The position numbers and the translations under genes are program-made. A stretch of 45,845 bases of DNA from a virus. Positions 30,442 to 40,900 of this stretch are shown here, piece after piece. The DNA lies in IMG/VR virus record IMGVR_UViG_3300045999_010396, positions 1-45,845 of that record, one strand, 5' to 3'. Every line of letters starts with the position of its first letter. Positions within the stretch are counted from its first letter, which is position 1. Under the pieces are notes generated by a model. It saw only the letters and a program-made list of their open reading frames with translations. It made no database searches and was not told the origin of the DNA.

Positions 30442-31110
30442 ATGAAGGAACCTAATCGTGAGAGAAAAAATGACATTAAAGTTATTAATGCTGTTCAATT
30501 AAATGAAGAGCAAAAAGAAGCAAAAAGATTAATTGTAGAGAATCAAATAGTAGTAATTACAGGTAGAGCTGGATCAGGTAAATCATTAGTATGTGCTCAA
30601 GCCGCTTTAGATTTCCTTAAGAAAAAACAAATTAACTGTATTTACAATACAAGGGCAGCCATTGAAGTAGGTAGAAGTTTAGGTTATCTTCCAGGGGCAT
30701 TAAGTGAAAAGTTTGATCCTTACATGGAAGCACTTGTTGAAAATCTTAATAAATGTTGTACAAATAAAACTGAAGTACCTAATTTAATTGAAGAAGGTAA
30801 AATTAAAGCGATGCCTGTTCAATTTATTCGTGGTAAAACAATTGATGATATTCTAATAGTTGAAGAAGCACAAAACCTAACTAAAGGTGAAATGTTAGCT
30901 ATACTGACACGTTTAGGTAAAACAGGTAAAATTATTATTAATGGTGATAATGAGCAAACTGATATTAAATCACCAACAGGTGAAACAAACGGTTTAACTT
31001 ATGCTATCGAACTATCTAAAAAAATTGAAGAAATTAAGTGGATTAAATTAAAGGAAAATCATCGCTCCGACCTAGTAGGTAAAATACTAGAATATGAGTA
31101 TGGAAAGTAA
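30442..31110 (+). CDS. phoH: PhoH-like ATPase
   Basis: The 222-residue protein has Walker A GRAGSGKS at 41-48 and Walker B ILIVEEAQN at 137-145. Other PhoH-family blocks follow: LSEKFDPYMEALVENL, FIRGKTIDD, LTRLGKTGKIIINGD and LKENHRSD. PhoH is a P-loop ATPase carried by very many phages and seen in host phosphate-starvation or RNA-related regulons; its exact job in phages is unresolved. Here it sits among virion genes behind its own motif, as in other T4-like marine and freshwater phages. Walker B carries VEE instead of the commoner DEA. Confidence 0.94.
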   Translation: MKEPNRERKNDIKVINAVQLNEEQKEAKRLIVENQIVVITGRAGSGKSLVCAQAALDFLKKKQINCIYNTRAAIEVGRSLGYLPGALSEKFDPYMEALVENLNKCCTNKTEVPNLIEEGKIKAMPVQFIRGKTIDDILIVEEAQNLTKGEMLAILTRLGKTGKIIINGDNEQTDIKSPTGETNGLTYAIELSKKIEEIKWIKLKENHRSDLVGKILEYEYGK

Positions 31111-31122
31111 TTAAAAATATTA

Positions 31123-31130
31123 ATATTTAT
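31123..31130 (+). promoter_or_regulatory. ATATTTAT motif
   Basis: A copy of the recurrent octamer lies 21 bases before the ATG at 31152, in the 41-base gap after phoH. Confidence 0.45.
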
Positions 31131-31151
31131 ATTAGAATAATACTAATATAA

Positions 31152-32798
31152 ATGGCTCATCAATTATCATCAAATATTTTATTTGGACAAGGATATGGTG
31201 GTTTTACTAATTTATCTCCTGTAAAAGGCAACTGTCCTTTTGAATATTACACAAATGACACTGAGTTTGTTAATGACGCTAAAAATGCCGCTTCTTTTGT
31301 AGCTCAACGTTTAGGTGTAGGAGGTGTTGGTAGTGCTACAACTTATATAACTGATTTAACAGTTTACGCTGCTTTTGAAGAAGCTGTCACTACCTATGGA
31401 AATATGGTTTATCAATTTAAAATTAGAGATAACTATATTAATTTAGAAGGATCTGATACTTTACCATTTGTTAATATATCAAGTACTGTAGTTAGTTCAA
31501 CAGATGTTAACGTTAATATTTACTGGTCTGATAAACGTTTAGCTAAATGGAATGAAATTAACTATGACACTGCTTATTCTAGCTCTATAGCTGGAGGAGA
31601 AATGTGGGTTATATCAGCTTCAGTAGATGATTTTATAGCTCCTGATTTTAAATTTTTAAAGAATTTCACATTTCCTCATCAAACTCTTCCTTCATTTGGT
31701 CCAATAAATTTAAGTAGAGTTGTACATAATCAATTTAATAAATTAGCTGGTCCTACATCTGCTTCATTAGATGGATTAGGCAATACAGTTTACACAATAA
31801 CAACAGGTAGTAATTATGTTTATTTCTTTACTAATGATCCAACAATACATGGTAATAATTCAACATATTTTCCTAATGGATATATTCCAACAATATATAC
31901 TCAAGATAATTTAAATAAAAATGGCTTAAATAATAGTCTAGTTAGAGCTAATTTACAAACACAAATTAAAATAGCAGATCAGTACGCTCAAGAGGCTGAT
32001 CTAAATGGTGATATAACTGAATATACTGGTAGTCTTGTTTTAACTCCTTATAAACAAGTTTATGATTTAAACCAATGGGCTCTTGATTCAGCATCTTTAG
32101 ATCCTGGAGATGGTATAGAAGTTAGACAAATATTTTACCAAGAACCTCCAGCTATTGTAAGATATTTTGATCCATATGCTGGTACAGGTACTGGTGTTCA
32201 AGGATTATTAGAAACATTTGGATTTGGATCTTATTCACCAGGTATTAATTTTATGTTGATGCCTGTATATTGGGATATTCAAAAGATACAAGCTATTGAA
32301 TTTAATGATCAAGTGAGAAAATCAGCTTATTCATTTGATTTAGTTAATAATCAATTAAGATTATTCCCTATACCAACAGATTCTGGACATCAAAAATTAA
32401 TTTTTAAATATGTTAAATTAAGTGATAAAAATAATCCAGTCACCGACACTAGAGATAATGTTGTCACTGATGTTATGAATGTACCTTATAGAAATCCAAT
32501 TTATTCTAATATTAATCAAGTAGGTAGATCTTGGATTTTTAGATACACATTAGCATTATGTAAAGAAGTAGAAGGACAAATTAGAGCTACTTTCCAAGGC
32601 ACTAATCTTGGAGGTGTAATTGTGAATGGGGCTGAATTATTAACAGATGCTAGAACAGATAAAGCGGATTTACTAACTGAATTAAAAGAATATTTAGATC
32701 AGACAACTCGTAGATCTCAATTAGAAAGAAAGCAACAAGAAGCTGATTTCACTCGTCAGTCTATGAATCAAATTCCTTTATTAATTTATTCTTTATAA
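31152..32798 (+). CDS. Neck protein candidate (gp13-like position)
   Basis: The 548-residue protein has an N-terminal structural block (SFVAQRLGVGGVGSATTYIT, VTTYGNMVYQFKIRDNYIN). Its conserved C-terminal part holds RSWIFRYTLALCKEVEGQIR and GGVIVNGAELLTDARTDK, followed by a coiled-coil end. The C-terminal pattern is one I associate with T4-like gp13/neck proteins. The next two genes look like gp14 and gp15, so gene order supports it. T4 gp13 is much shorter (309 residues), so this would be an enlarged version with a beta-rich insertion (about residues 100-380). It would complete the head for tail joining. Confidence 0.62.
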   Translation: MAHQLSSNILFGQGYGGFTNLSPVKGNCPFEYYTNDTEFVNDAKNAASFVAQRLGVGGVGSATTYITDLTVYAAFEEAVTTYGNMVYQFKIRDNYINLEGSDTLPFVNISSTVVSSTDVNVNIYWSDKRLAKWNEINYDTAYSSSIAGGEMWVISASVDDFIAPDFKFLKNFTFPHQTLPSFGPINLSRVVHNQFNKLAGPTSASLDGLGNTVYTITTGSNYVYFFTNDPTIHGNNSTYFPNGYIPTIYTQDNLNKNGLNNSLVRANLQTQIKIADQYAQEADLNGDITEYTGSLVLTPYKQVYDLNQWALDSASLDPGDGIEVRQIFYQEPPAIVRYFDPYAGTGTGVQGLLETFGFGSYSPGINFMLMPVYWDIQKIQAIEFNDQVRKSAYSFDLVNNQLRLFPIPTDSGHQKLIFKYVKLSDKNNPVTDTRDNVVTDVMNVPYRNPIYSNINQVGRSWIFRYTLALCKEVEGQIRATFQGTNLGGVIVNGAELLTDARTDKADLLTELKEYLDQTTRRSQLERKQQEADFTRQSMNQIPLLIYSL

Positions 32799-32801
32799 TA
32801 T

Positions 32802-33497
32802 ATGCCTATAGTTTATCCAATAGGACCTATAACACCAATTCCTAGTTCCACACCAAGTGTAACTATAACACCTAGTGTGACTCCTAGTATTGGTACATCA
32901 TCAACTCCATCACCAACTCCAAGTTATAATTGGAATGTTTCACCATCATTAACACCATCAATTACTTTAACTCCAACTCCAACATTATCTATTGATTGTG
33001 GTGGGTTAAATATTTTTGATCAAATGCAAGGCGCTGCTTTAAAATTCATGCAGACATCTATTGGTTATCATAAATTAAATCTAAATGAAACTAAAAGAAA
33101 TATATACGGTGAATCTTTAGAAAAGTGGTATTATAAACCTTTTGTTCTTAGATGTTTAATAGAGAGAAATGATGATAACCTAAAAGATGAAATGTTTGGA
33201 CCAGATGTTCAAAGATCTCTTAAAGTAACTGTACCAAGATTAGCTTTTGATAATGAGACTGTGAGTAACATTAATGGTGCTAATATATTACCAGAAATAG
33301 GTGATATATTTGAGGATAGAAATACAGAAAGATATTATGAAGTACATAATGTTATTAGTAAATTTTTACCTATTATAACTAATGCTACTGATGAACAATT
33401 AATAAATTGTCCTCAAAATACTTTAATTGTTTATGATTTAGAGTGTTATCAAACACGAGTTACAAAATTAAATATTTTACCTAATAAAATAATATAA
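32802..33497 (+). CDS. Neck protein candidate (gp14-like position) with TPS-repeat N-terminus
   Basis: The 231-residue protein begins with a stretch of about 65 residues of Thr/Pro/Ser repeats (PSSTPSVTITPSVTPSI, SPTPS, SLTPSITLTPTPTLS). A globular domain follows: MQGAALKFMQTSIGYHKLNL, then NIYGESLEKWYYKPFVLRCL, GDIFEDRNTERYYEVHNVI. The NxYGE...Y...V start and GDIxEDxxxxYYEV block resemble T4-like gp14, the neck partner of gp13. Position between gp13-like and gp15-like genes supports this. The repeat would be an added flexible arm. The next gene starts at the last base of this stop (TAATG). Confidence 0.62.
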   Translation: MPIVYPIGPITPIPSSTPSVTITPSVTPSIGTSSTPSPTPSYNWNVSPSLTPSITLTPTPTLSIDCGGLNIFDQMQGAALKFMQTSIGYHKLNLNETKRNIYGESLEKWYYKPFVLRCLIERNDDNLKDEMFGPDVQRSLKVTVPRLAFDNETVSNINGANILPEIGDIFEDRNTERYYEVHNVISKFLPIITNATDEQLINCPQNTLIVYDLECYQTRVTKLNILPNKII

Positions 33498-34714
33498 TGC
33501 CTAACACTATAAAACCAAGAAAAAAAAGTGTAGCTGAGGTGCTAAATGACCAAATAGGCCCAGCATATGATGTAACTAGTGGTAAAGCACCTTTAGATAA
33601 AGATAATAGATCTAAAAATATCTCTACAAAAGGAGACAGAACTAAAGATGTATCTATTAGTTTAATAGACATTGACACAACTATTATAAAATATATAGAA
33701 GAAAAAATTCAACCTTCTATTATACAAGATGGAAACAGAATCAAAGTTCCAGTAATGTATGGTTTTCCTGAGCGTTGGAAAACAATACAAGAAAAAGGAT
33801 ATTTAAGAGAATATTCAGGTAGATTTGTAGCCCCAACCATTGTTATTAAACGTGACTCTATGGAGGCTAATAGAAGTTTAGGTACTAAAATTGATGCTAA
33901 TAAACCTCAAAATCTTTATGCTTTTGAGCAATCATATACTAAAAAAAATCAATATGACAATTTTTCAGCTTTAACAAATAGAATTCCAGTTAAAGAATTT
34001 AGATTAGTTGTCATGCCTGAATATGTCACTATAAAATATAGTGCTGTTGTATTTACAAATCATTTAGAGCAAAATAATAAAATTGTTGAAGCATTACAAT
34101 ACGCTTCTAACACATATTGGGGAGAAGAAGGTAGATTTTTATTTAGATCTAATATTAGTTCTTTTACAACATCAACAGAATATTCTTTAGGTGATGATAG
34201 AACAACTAGAACAAATTTTGAAGTTGTACTAAACGGATATATTATACCAGATACTGTTAACAGAGATATTTCTTATCCTAAAAAGTTTCTCTCTAAGTCT
34301 CAAGTAATTTTTAATTTAGAAACAGATAGTACTGAGATATTTACAGCTAGTGGAGCTCCAAAAGATACATTTAAAGCTCAAGCTGTCTCATTCCCAACAG
34401 CTCCTCAAACTGTTGAAGCTACAGTTGACCCAGCTATTTTAATTTATTTAAATACTAATATAACTAAAATAGCTAACACAGTCACTGCTCCTAATTTAGC
34501 TACATTAACTGGCGCTTCATTTTTACAACCACCAGTAGGAAGTGGTCTACCAGCTACAGATAAGAGTAGTTTCAATTATTTTATTAATGGTCAATATATA
34601 CCATTAACAGCTATAACCTCATTTGACGGTAGTAATTTAGTATTTAACACATCCGTTTTAGGTTATACTTTAGAATCAGATGATGAAGTAACAGTAACCG
34701 GTAAATTCGCTTAA
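33497..34714 (+). CDS. gp15: Tail completion/sheath stabiliser (gp15-like)
   Basis: In the 405-residue protein, residues 50-260 align by eye with T4 gp15. GNRIKVPVMYGFPERWKTI corresponds to DKFIRVPITYASKEHFMM; VTIKYSAVVFTNHLEQNNKI to MIYELSIFTRYEDDMFQI; and TRTNFEVVLNGYIIPD to RRIEWSLTFEVNGWMYPP. gp15 forms the hexameric ring that ends the tail tube and sheath and joins the tail to the head. A Lys-rich N-terminus and a beta-rich C-terminal addition of about 130 residues are not in T4. No sheath or tube gene (gp18, gp19) is in the window; these probably lie outside. Confidence 0.8.
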   Translation: MPNTIKPRKKSVAEVLNDQIGPAYDVTSGKAPLDKDNRSKNISTKGDRTKDVSISLIDIDTTIIKYIEEKIQPSIIQDGNRIKVPVMYGFPERWKTIQEKGYLREYSGRFVAPTIVIKRDSMEANRSLGTKIDANKPQNLYAFEQSYTKKNQYDNFSALTNRIPVKEFRLVVMPEYVTIKYSAVVFTNHLEQNNKIVEALQYASNTYWGEEGRFLFRSNISSFTTSTEYSLGDDRTTRTNFEVVLNGYIIPDTVNRDISYPKKFLSKSQVIFNLETDSTEIFTASGAPKDTFKAQAVSFPTAPQTVEATVDPAILIYLNTNITKIANTVTAPNLATLTGASFLQPPVGSGLPATDKSSFNYFINGQYIPLTAITSFDGSNLVFNTSVLGYTLESDDEVTVTGKFA

Positions 34715-34716
34715 TA

Positions 34717-34935
34717 ATGTCTAGATTAAAACTAAAACAAGTATTATCTAATATGAACTATAATGTCTCTGCTAACCAGTTGACAATTACAGGTAGTTCT
34801 AATCCATCTCTTATTATATCTGGCTCAGTTGAAGTAACTTCTTCAAATTTATCAACAGGATCTTTAACTATAAAAGGTGTTGATACTTTTGGTGATTCAG
34901 GTAGTTTCTTTACTATGGATTTAGGGGAATATTAA
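34717..34935 (+). CDS. Small beta-rich protein of unknown function
   Basis: The 72-residue protein starts MSRLKLKQVLSNMNYN, then strands rich in Ser, Thr and Gly (QLTITGSSNPSLIISGSVEV, STGSLTIKGVDTFGDSG). The composition resembles fibre or adhesin shafts, and the protein lies directly before the giant fibre gene. It may be a fibre attachment or chaperone-like subunit; sequence alone does not decide. It starts two bases after the gp15-like stop. Confidence 0.58.
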   Translation: MSRLKLKQVLSNMNYNVSANQLTITGSSNPSLIISGSVEVTSSNLSTGSLTIKGVDTFGDSGSFFTMDLGEY

Positions 34936-34942
34936 TATTTAT
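34935..34942 (+). promoter_or_regulatory. ATATTTAT motif in the leader of the giant fibre gene
   Basis: This copy begins at the last base of the previous stop and lies 52 bases before the ATG at 34995. Two short palindromes lie between them: AGCTATATAGCT at 34948-34959 and TATACTAGTATA at 34963-34974. Confidence 0.42.
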
Positions 34943-34994
34943 CGCGGAGCTATATAGCTTTTTATACTAGTATATACTAAACCCCTAATGGCAA

Positions 34995-37900
34995 ATGTCT
35001 AATCAGTTTCTCAAATTACGCAGAAGTGCTATACCTGGTAAAATTCCTGACACCGGTTCTCTTGAACTTGGTGAAATAGCGCTGAATACCTATGATGGTA
35101 AAGCGTTTATGAAAAAATCTGGTTCAGCCGGTGAAGAAATAGTTACTATTGGTACTGGATTTATTAGTGGATCTAATTTTTTTCTTTCTGTATTTTCCGG
35201 TTCAGAAGCTTTAGTCTCAAGTACAATTTATCAATCTGGATCTTTCACAGCTATAAACGCTACAGGATCTTTACATCCTGAAGCAGTTGAAACTTTTTTA
35301 GTAAACTCATTAACAGATTCATATAATTTAATATCAGGACATGCTGACACAAATAATTATGTTCAGTTAAATATAAAGAATTTTAATACAGGAACTAGTG
35401 CCTCCGCAGATATTGTAGCTAGTGCTGATACAGGAAATGAAGAAGTTAACTATGTTAATTTAGGTATTAATGGTTCTGGATATAATGCTAATCAATATAT
35501 TGGTAGTGCTTTAGATGCTTACTTATATTCTACAGGTGAAAATTTATTGATAGGTAACGCCTCTCAAGGTAGACAAATTATTTTCTTTAATGGAGGTTTT
35601 GATACTGTTGACAATGCTAGATTATGGATTCATGAGCAGGGTACCATTAGTATTAACACAAGTCAATATGATTCTTTCAACCCATCATCTCTTTGGGTAG
35701 AAGGGATATCTGGATCAGATACATATAATTTAATTCAAGCTAAAGGTGATGTTAATAATTACTCTCAATTAGCTATACAAAATAGATCAACAGGAAGTAA
35801 TGCTTCTTCAGATATTGTAGCTGAAAATGATAATGCTACAGAAACTACTAATTTTATTAATTTAGGTATTAATAGTAGTAATTATAATATTACTGGTGAT
35901 GTTGGATCAGCAAATGATGCTTATTTATATTCTACAGGATATCATTTACATATAGGAAACGCTTCTAACCATCCATTACAATTTTTTGTTGGTGGTATAG
36001 ATAGTGATGCTAATAGAAAATTTCAATTAGATCCAAACAATCAACATGAACTAACTGGTTCAATTAATATAAGTGGAAGTATATATAATCCATTTATTTC
36101 TCAAAATAATTCATTATCAGGTTCTATAATAGCTGTAAATACATCTAATGGTTTATTCCAATATACTAATAATGTCTCATCTGCTTCATTTGCTTTAACA
36201 GCTTCTTATGCTTTAAACGCTGGAGCAACAGGTACAAGTGGTACAAGCGGCACATCAGGTATTAATGGTACATCAGGCACAAGTGGCATAAATGGAACAT
36301 CTGGTACAAGTGGAATCTCAGGTACATCAGGCATAAGTGGTACTAATGGAACCTCAGGTACATCAGGTACTTCAGGAACATCCGGTGCAAATGGAACTTC
36401 AGGCACTAGTGGAATTGATGGTACATCAGGCATAAGTGGAACATCTGGTACAAGCGGAATTGACGGAACATCAGGGATAAATGGTACATCAGGTACAAGT
36501 GGTATAAGTGGTACTTCAGGTACAAATGGTTCTTCAGGAAGCTCTGGACTATCAGGTAGTTCAGGCTCATCAGGATCTTCAGGTATTAATGGTACTTCTG
36601 GAACATCAGGTGAAAGTGGAACTAGTGGTATATCTGGAACATCTGGCACAACAGGTACATCAGGATCTTCAGGATCAAGTGGCATAAATGGTACTTCTGG
36701 AACTTCAGGAATTGATGGAACTAGTGGTACAAGTGGAGTGAATGGCTCATCTGGTACAAGTGGGATATCAGGCACAAGTGGAATCTCTGGAACATCAGGT
36801 ACTAATGGAACTAGTGGTTTAAGTGGTACATCTGGCACAAGTGGAACTTCTGGTATTAATGGTACTTCTGGAACTTCAGGAGTTGATGGTACAAGTGGTT
36901 CATCTGGATTAAATGGTACTTCTGGAACATCAGGTTTAAGTGGTACAACAGGTACTTCAGGTACAAGTGGTATAAGTGGTACATCTGGAACAAGTGGCAC
37001 AACAGGCACTTCAGGCACATCTGGTGTTAATGGTACTAGTGGTACTTCAGGAATATCAGGTACTAGTGGCACTTCAGGTGAATCAGGTATAGATGGTACA
37101 AATGGTACATCTGGTATAAGTGGTACTTCAGGAATATCAGGCACATCAGGTACAAGTGGAATAAATGGAACTTCTGGAACAAGTGGTTTATCAGGCAGCT
37201 CAGGATCAAGTGGTGTTTCTGGAAGCTCAGGTTCTTCAGGTTCATCAGGTATCTCAGGCACAAGTGGTACATCAGGTATAGATGGAACATCAGGTACTAG
37301 TGGTTTAACAGGAACATCTGGTACTTCAGGTACAACTGGTACTTCTGGTTCAAGTGGTTCATCTGGAATATCAGGTACCAGTGGCACAACAGGCACAAGT
37401 GGTTTGTCTGGTAGTTCAGGTACTTCTGGTTCAAGTGGAACAAGTGGTTCATCTGGAAGTTCTGGAATAAGTGGTACAAGTGGTACTTCAGGTGTAAGTG
37501 GAACATCAGGTACATCAGGTATAAATGGTACTAGTGGAACTAGTGGTAGTTCAGGTTCAAGTGGATCAAGTGGTTTAACTGGATCTTCTGGAACATCAGG
37601 ATTAACAGGCACAAGTGGAACTACTGGAACAAGCGGATCATCAGGTTCATCAGGCTCATCAGGTATTAATGGTACATCTGGTACTTCAGGAACATCTGGT
37701 AGCTCAGGCACAAGTGGAATTAATGGTACATCAGGTACTTCAGGCATAAATGGAACAAGCGGTACTAGTGGTACTTCAGGATTAACAGGTACAAGCGGTA
37801 CTAGTGGTACAAGTGGAATAAATGGTACATCAGGTACTAGTGGTACAAGTGGTGCTAATGGATCAAGTGGTACATCAGGTACATCAGGCTTAAATGGAAC

Positions 37901-40900
37901 ATCAGGTTCAAGTGGCACAAGTGGTATTAATGGCTCCTCAGGTACAAGCGGAATTAATGGTACTAGTGGCACTAGTGGCTTATCAGGAGCTTCAGGTACA
38001 TCTGGTACATCTGGTATTTCAGGTACTAGTGGTACTAGTGGTTCATCTGGATCAAATGGATCATCAGGTAGTTCTGGATCTAGTGGTACATCAGGCATAA
38101 ATGGAACATCAGGTACAAGTGGTTTAAGTGGTAGCTCAGGTACATCAGGCACTTCAGGAGTATCAGGTACATCTGGTACTTCAGGTACTTCAGGAGTATC
38201 TGGATCATCAGGTACATCTGGTACTTCAGGTGTGAGTGGAACAAGTGGTACTTCTGGAACTAATGGAACTTCAGGTGTATCAGGAACATCTGGTACAAGT
38301 GGTACTTCAGGATCATCTGGATCATCTGGATCAAGTGGATCTAGTGGTTTAAGTGGAACATCAGGAACAACTGGAACCTCTGGTACTAATGGAAGTTCAG
38401 GCTCATCAGGTTTAAGTGGTACTTCAGGCACAAGTGGAACATCAGGAACAACTGGAACATCTGGAACTAGTGGTTCTTCAGGATCATCAGGTATAAGTGG
38501 AACATCAGGTACATCAGGCGTAAACGGAACAAGTGGCACTTCAGGTACATCAGGAATTAATGGAACATCAGGTACATCAGGTGCATCAGGCACTTCAGGT
38601 ACATCAGGTATAAACGGAACAAGTGGTACAAGCGGAACTAGGGGTTCATCTGGATCATCTGGTAGTTCAGGATCAAGTGGGTCAAGTGGAACTTCTGGAA
38701 CAAACGGTACTAGTGGAACTAGTGGTTCATCTGGATCAAGTGGATCTAGTGGAACAAGTGGCACATCAGGTACAACTGGAACATCTGGGACTAGTGGAGT
38801 AAGTGGAACAAGCGGTACATCAGGAACATCAGGTGCAAATGGTACATCTGGATCATCAGGTACATCTGGTACATCTGGTACTTCAGGAGCTAGTGGCACT
38901 AGTGGTACTTCACCAACCGGATTAGTAGCGTCTAACTATGTTGTTAGAGGTACTAAACAAGGCGGTGCTCAAACTATACCAAATGGTGGTGATACTGTTG
39001 TAACGTTTAGTGACGACTTTGATCCTAATGGATGGTTAACCTCTAATAAAATTCAACCAACTATTGCTGGTTATTATATAACTAATGCTCAAGTTTGGTG
39101 GGATGCTGGTTCTGTAACTAACAACCAAACCAATATCCAATTTAAGAAAAATGGAACAACCCAAGTTGCGATAAATCAAACCCAAATTCTATCTGGCTCA
39201 GGTTATGCACAAGAAATAGATGCTATAATTTATTTTAATGGTTCAACAGATTATGTAGAAGTTACTGCTTTTACAGGTAATCCTACATCTCAAAATATAA
39301 ATTCTGCTGGAAGCGGAACTTGGTTTGAAGCATCTTTAATTGTTGGTGGTGGTACTTCTGGTACAGCTGGATCTAGTGGTAGTTCAGGTAGTTCAGGTAC
39401 ATCAGGTATAAATGGTACTAGTGGAACAAGTGGAGCAAATGGTACAAGTGGTACATCTGGAGCTAATGGAACATCAGGTACTTCTGGTACTAGAGGTTCT
39501 TCAGGTAGTTCTGGCTCATCTGGATCTAGTGGTTCATCAGGTTCTAGTGGTACAAGTGGTACATCAGGAACTTCTGGAGCTAATGGAACATCAGGTACAA
39601 GTGGTATAAATGGTACAAGTGGATCTTCAGGAACATCAGGTGTAAGTGGAACATCAGGTACATCAGGCACATCAGGAACTAATGGCACATCAGGTACATC
39701 AGGTGCATCAGGCACTTCAGGTACATCAGGTATAAACGGAACAAGTGGTACATCTGGCACTAGTGGAGTAAATGGAACAAGTGGTACATCAGGCACAAGC
39801 GGTACATCAGGTACCTCAGGCACATCAGGAGCAAATGGAACCAGTGGAACATCAGGTGCTAATGGTAGTAGTGGGACAAGCGGTTCATCAGGAACAAGTG
39901 GAATTAATGGTACATCAGGTACTTCTGGAACTTCAGGAGCAAGTGGTACATCAGGTACATCAGGTATAAATGGCACAAGTGGTACTTCAGGAGCAAATGG
40001 TACAAGCGGCACAAGTGGTACTAGTGGTGTAAACGGAACAAGTGGTACAAGTGGTACTAGTGGTGTGAACGGAACAAGTGGTACAAGTGGTACTCGAGGA
40101 TCATCTGGTTCAAGTGGATCAAGTGGTAGCTCAGGCTCATCTGGCACAAGTGGTACATCAGGTACTTCTGGAACAAATGGTAGTTCTGGTTCAAGTGGAT
40201 CATCAGGTTCTAGTGGTACAAGTGGAGCTAATGGAACATCTGGTTCTTCAGGAACTAGTGGCGCTAATGGTACAGCTGGCACTTCTGGTACATCAGGTGT
40301 AAATGGAACATCAGGTACAAGTGGTACATCAGGAGCTAATGGAACACCAGGTACATCTGGAACGTCAGGAGCTAATGGTACTAGTGGAACTTCAGGCACT
40401 AGTGGTGTGAATGGAACAAGCGGAACTTCAGGTACAAGTGGTGTCAATGGTACAAGTGGTACAAGCGGTACTCGGGGATCATCTGGCTCAAGTGGATCAT
40501 CAGGTACATCAGGTGTGAATGGTACATCTGGTACATCAGGCACAAGTGGTGCTAATGGTACAAGTGGTACCAGTGGAACTAGTGGAGTAAATGGCACATC
40601 AGGCACTTCAGGAACATCAGGTATAAATGGTACAAGTGGTACTAGTGGAACAAGAGGTTCTTCAGGATCAAGTGGCTCATCCGGATCATCTGGATCATCT
40701 GGTAGTTCAGGATCAAGTGGATCAAGCGGTACATCAGGTACATCTGGTATAAATGGAACATCAGGTACATCTGGAACTAGTGGTATAAATGGTACAAGTG
40801 GTACTTCAGGTACTAGTGGCATAAATGGTACCTCTGGAACTAGTGGTACATCAGGCGCGAATGGTACAAGTGGCACAAGTGGAACTAGAGGATCATCAGG

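Noticed and set aside
34948-34974. Two palindromes as a terminator before the giant fibre gene
   Set aside because: The stems are AT-rich and would form only short hairpins; the T run is five bases and follows only the first. The gene downstream starts 20 bases later.
36206-38899. Long antisense open frame rich in PDVPLVP
   Set aside because: It is the reverse complement of the Gly-Thr-Ser repeat (ACC, TGA-free), so stop codons are absent by composition. It has no independent start context or family.
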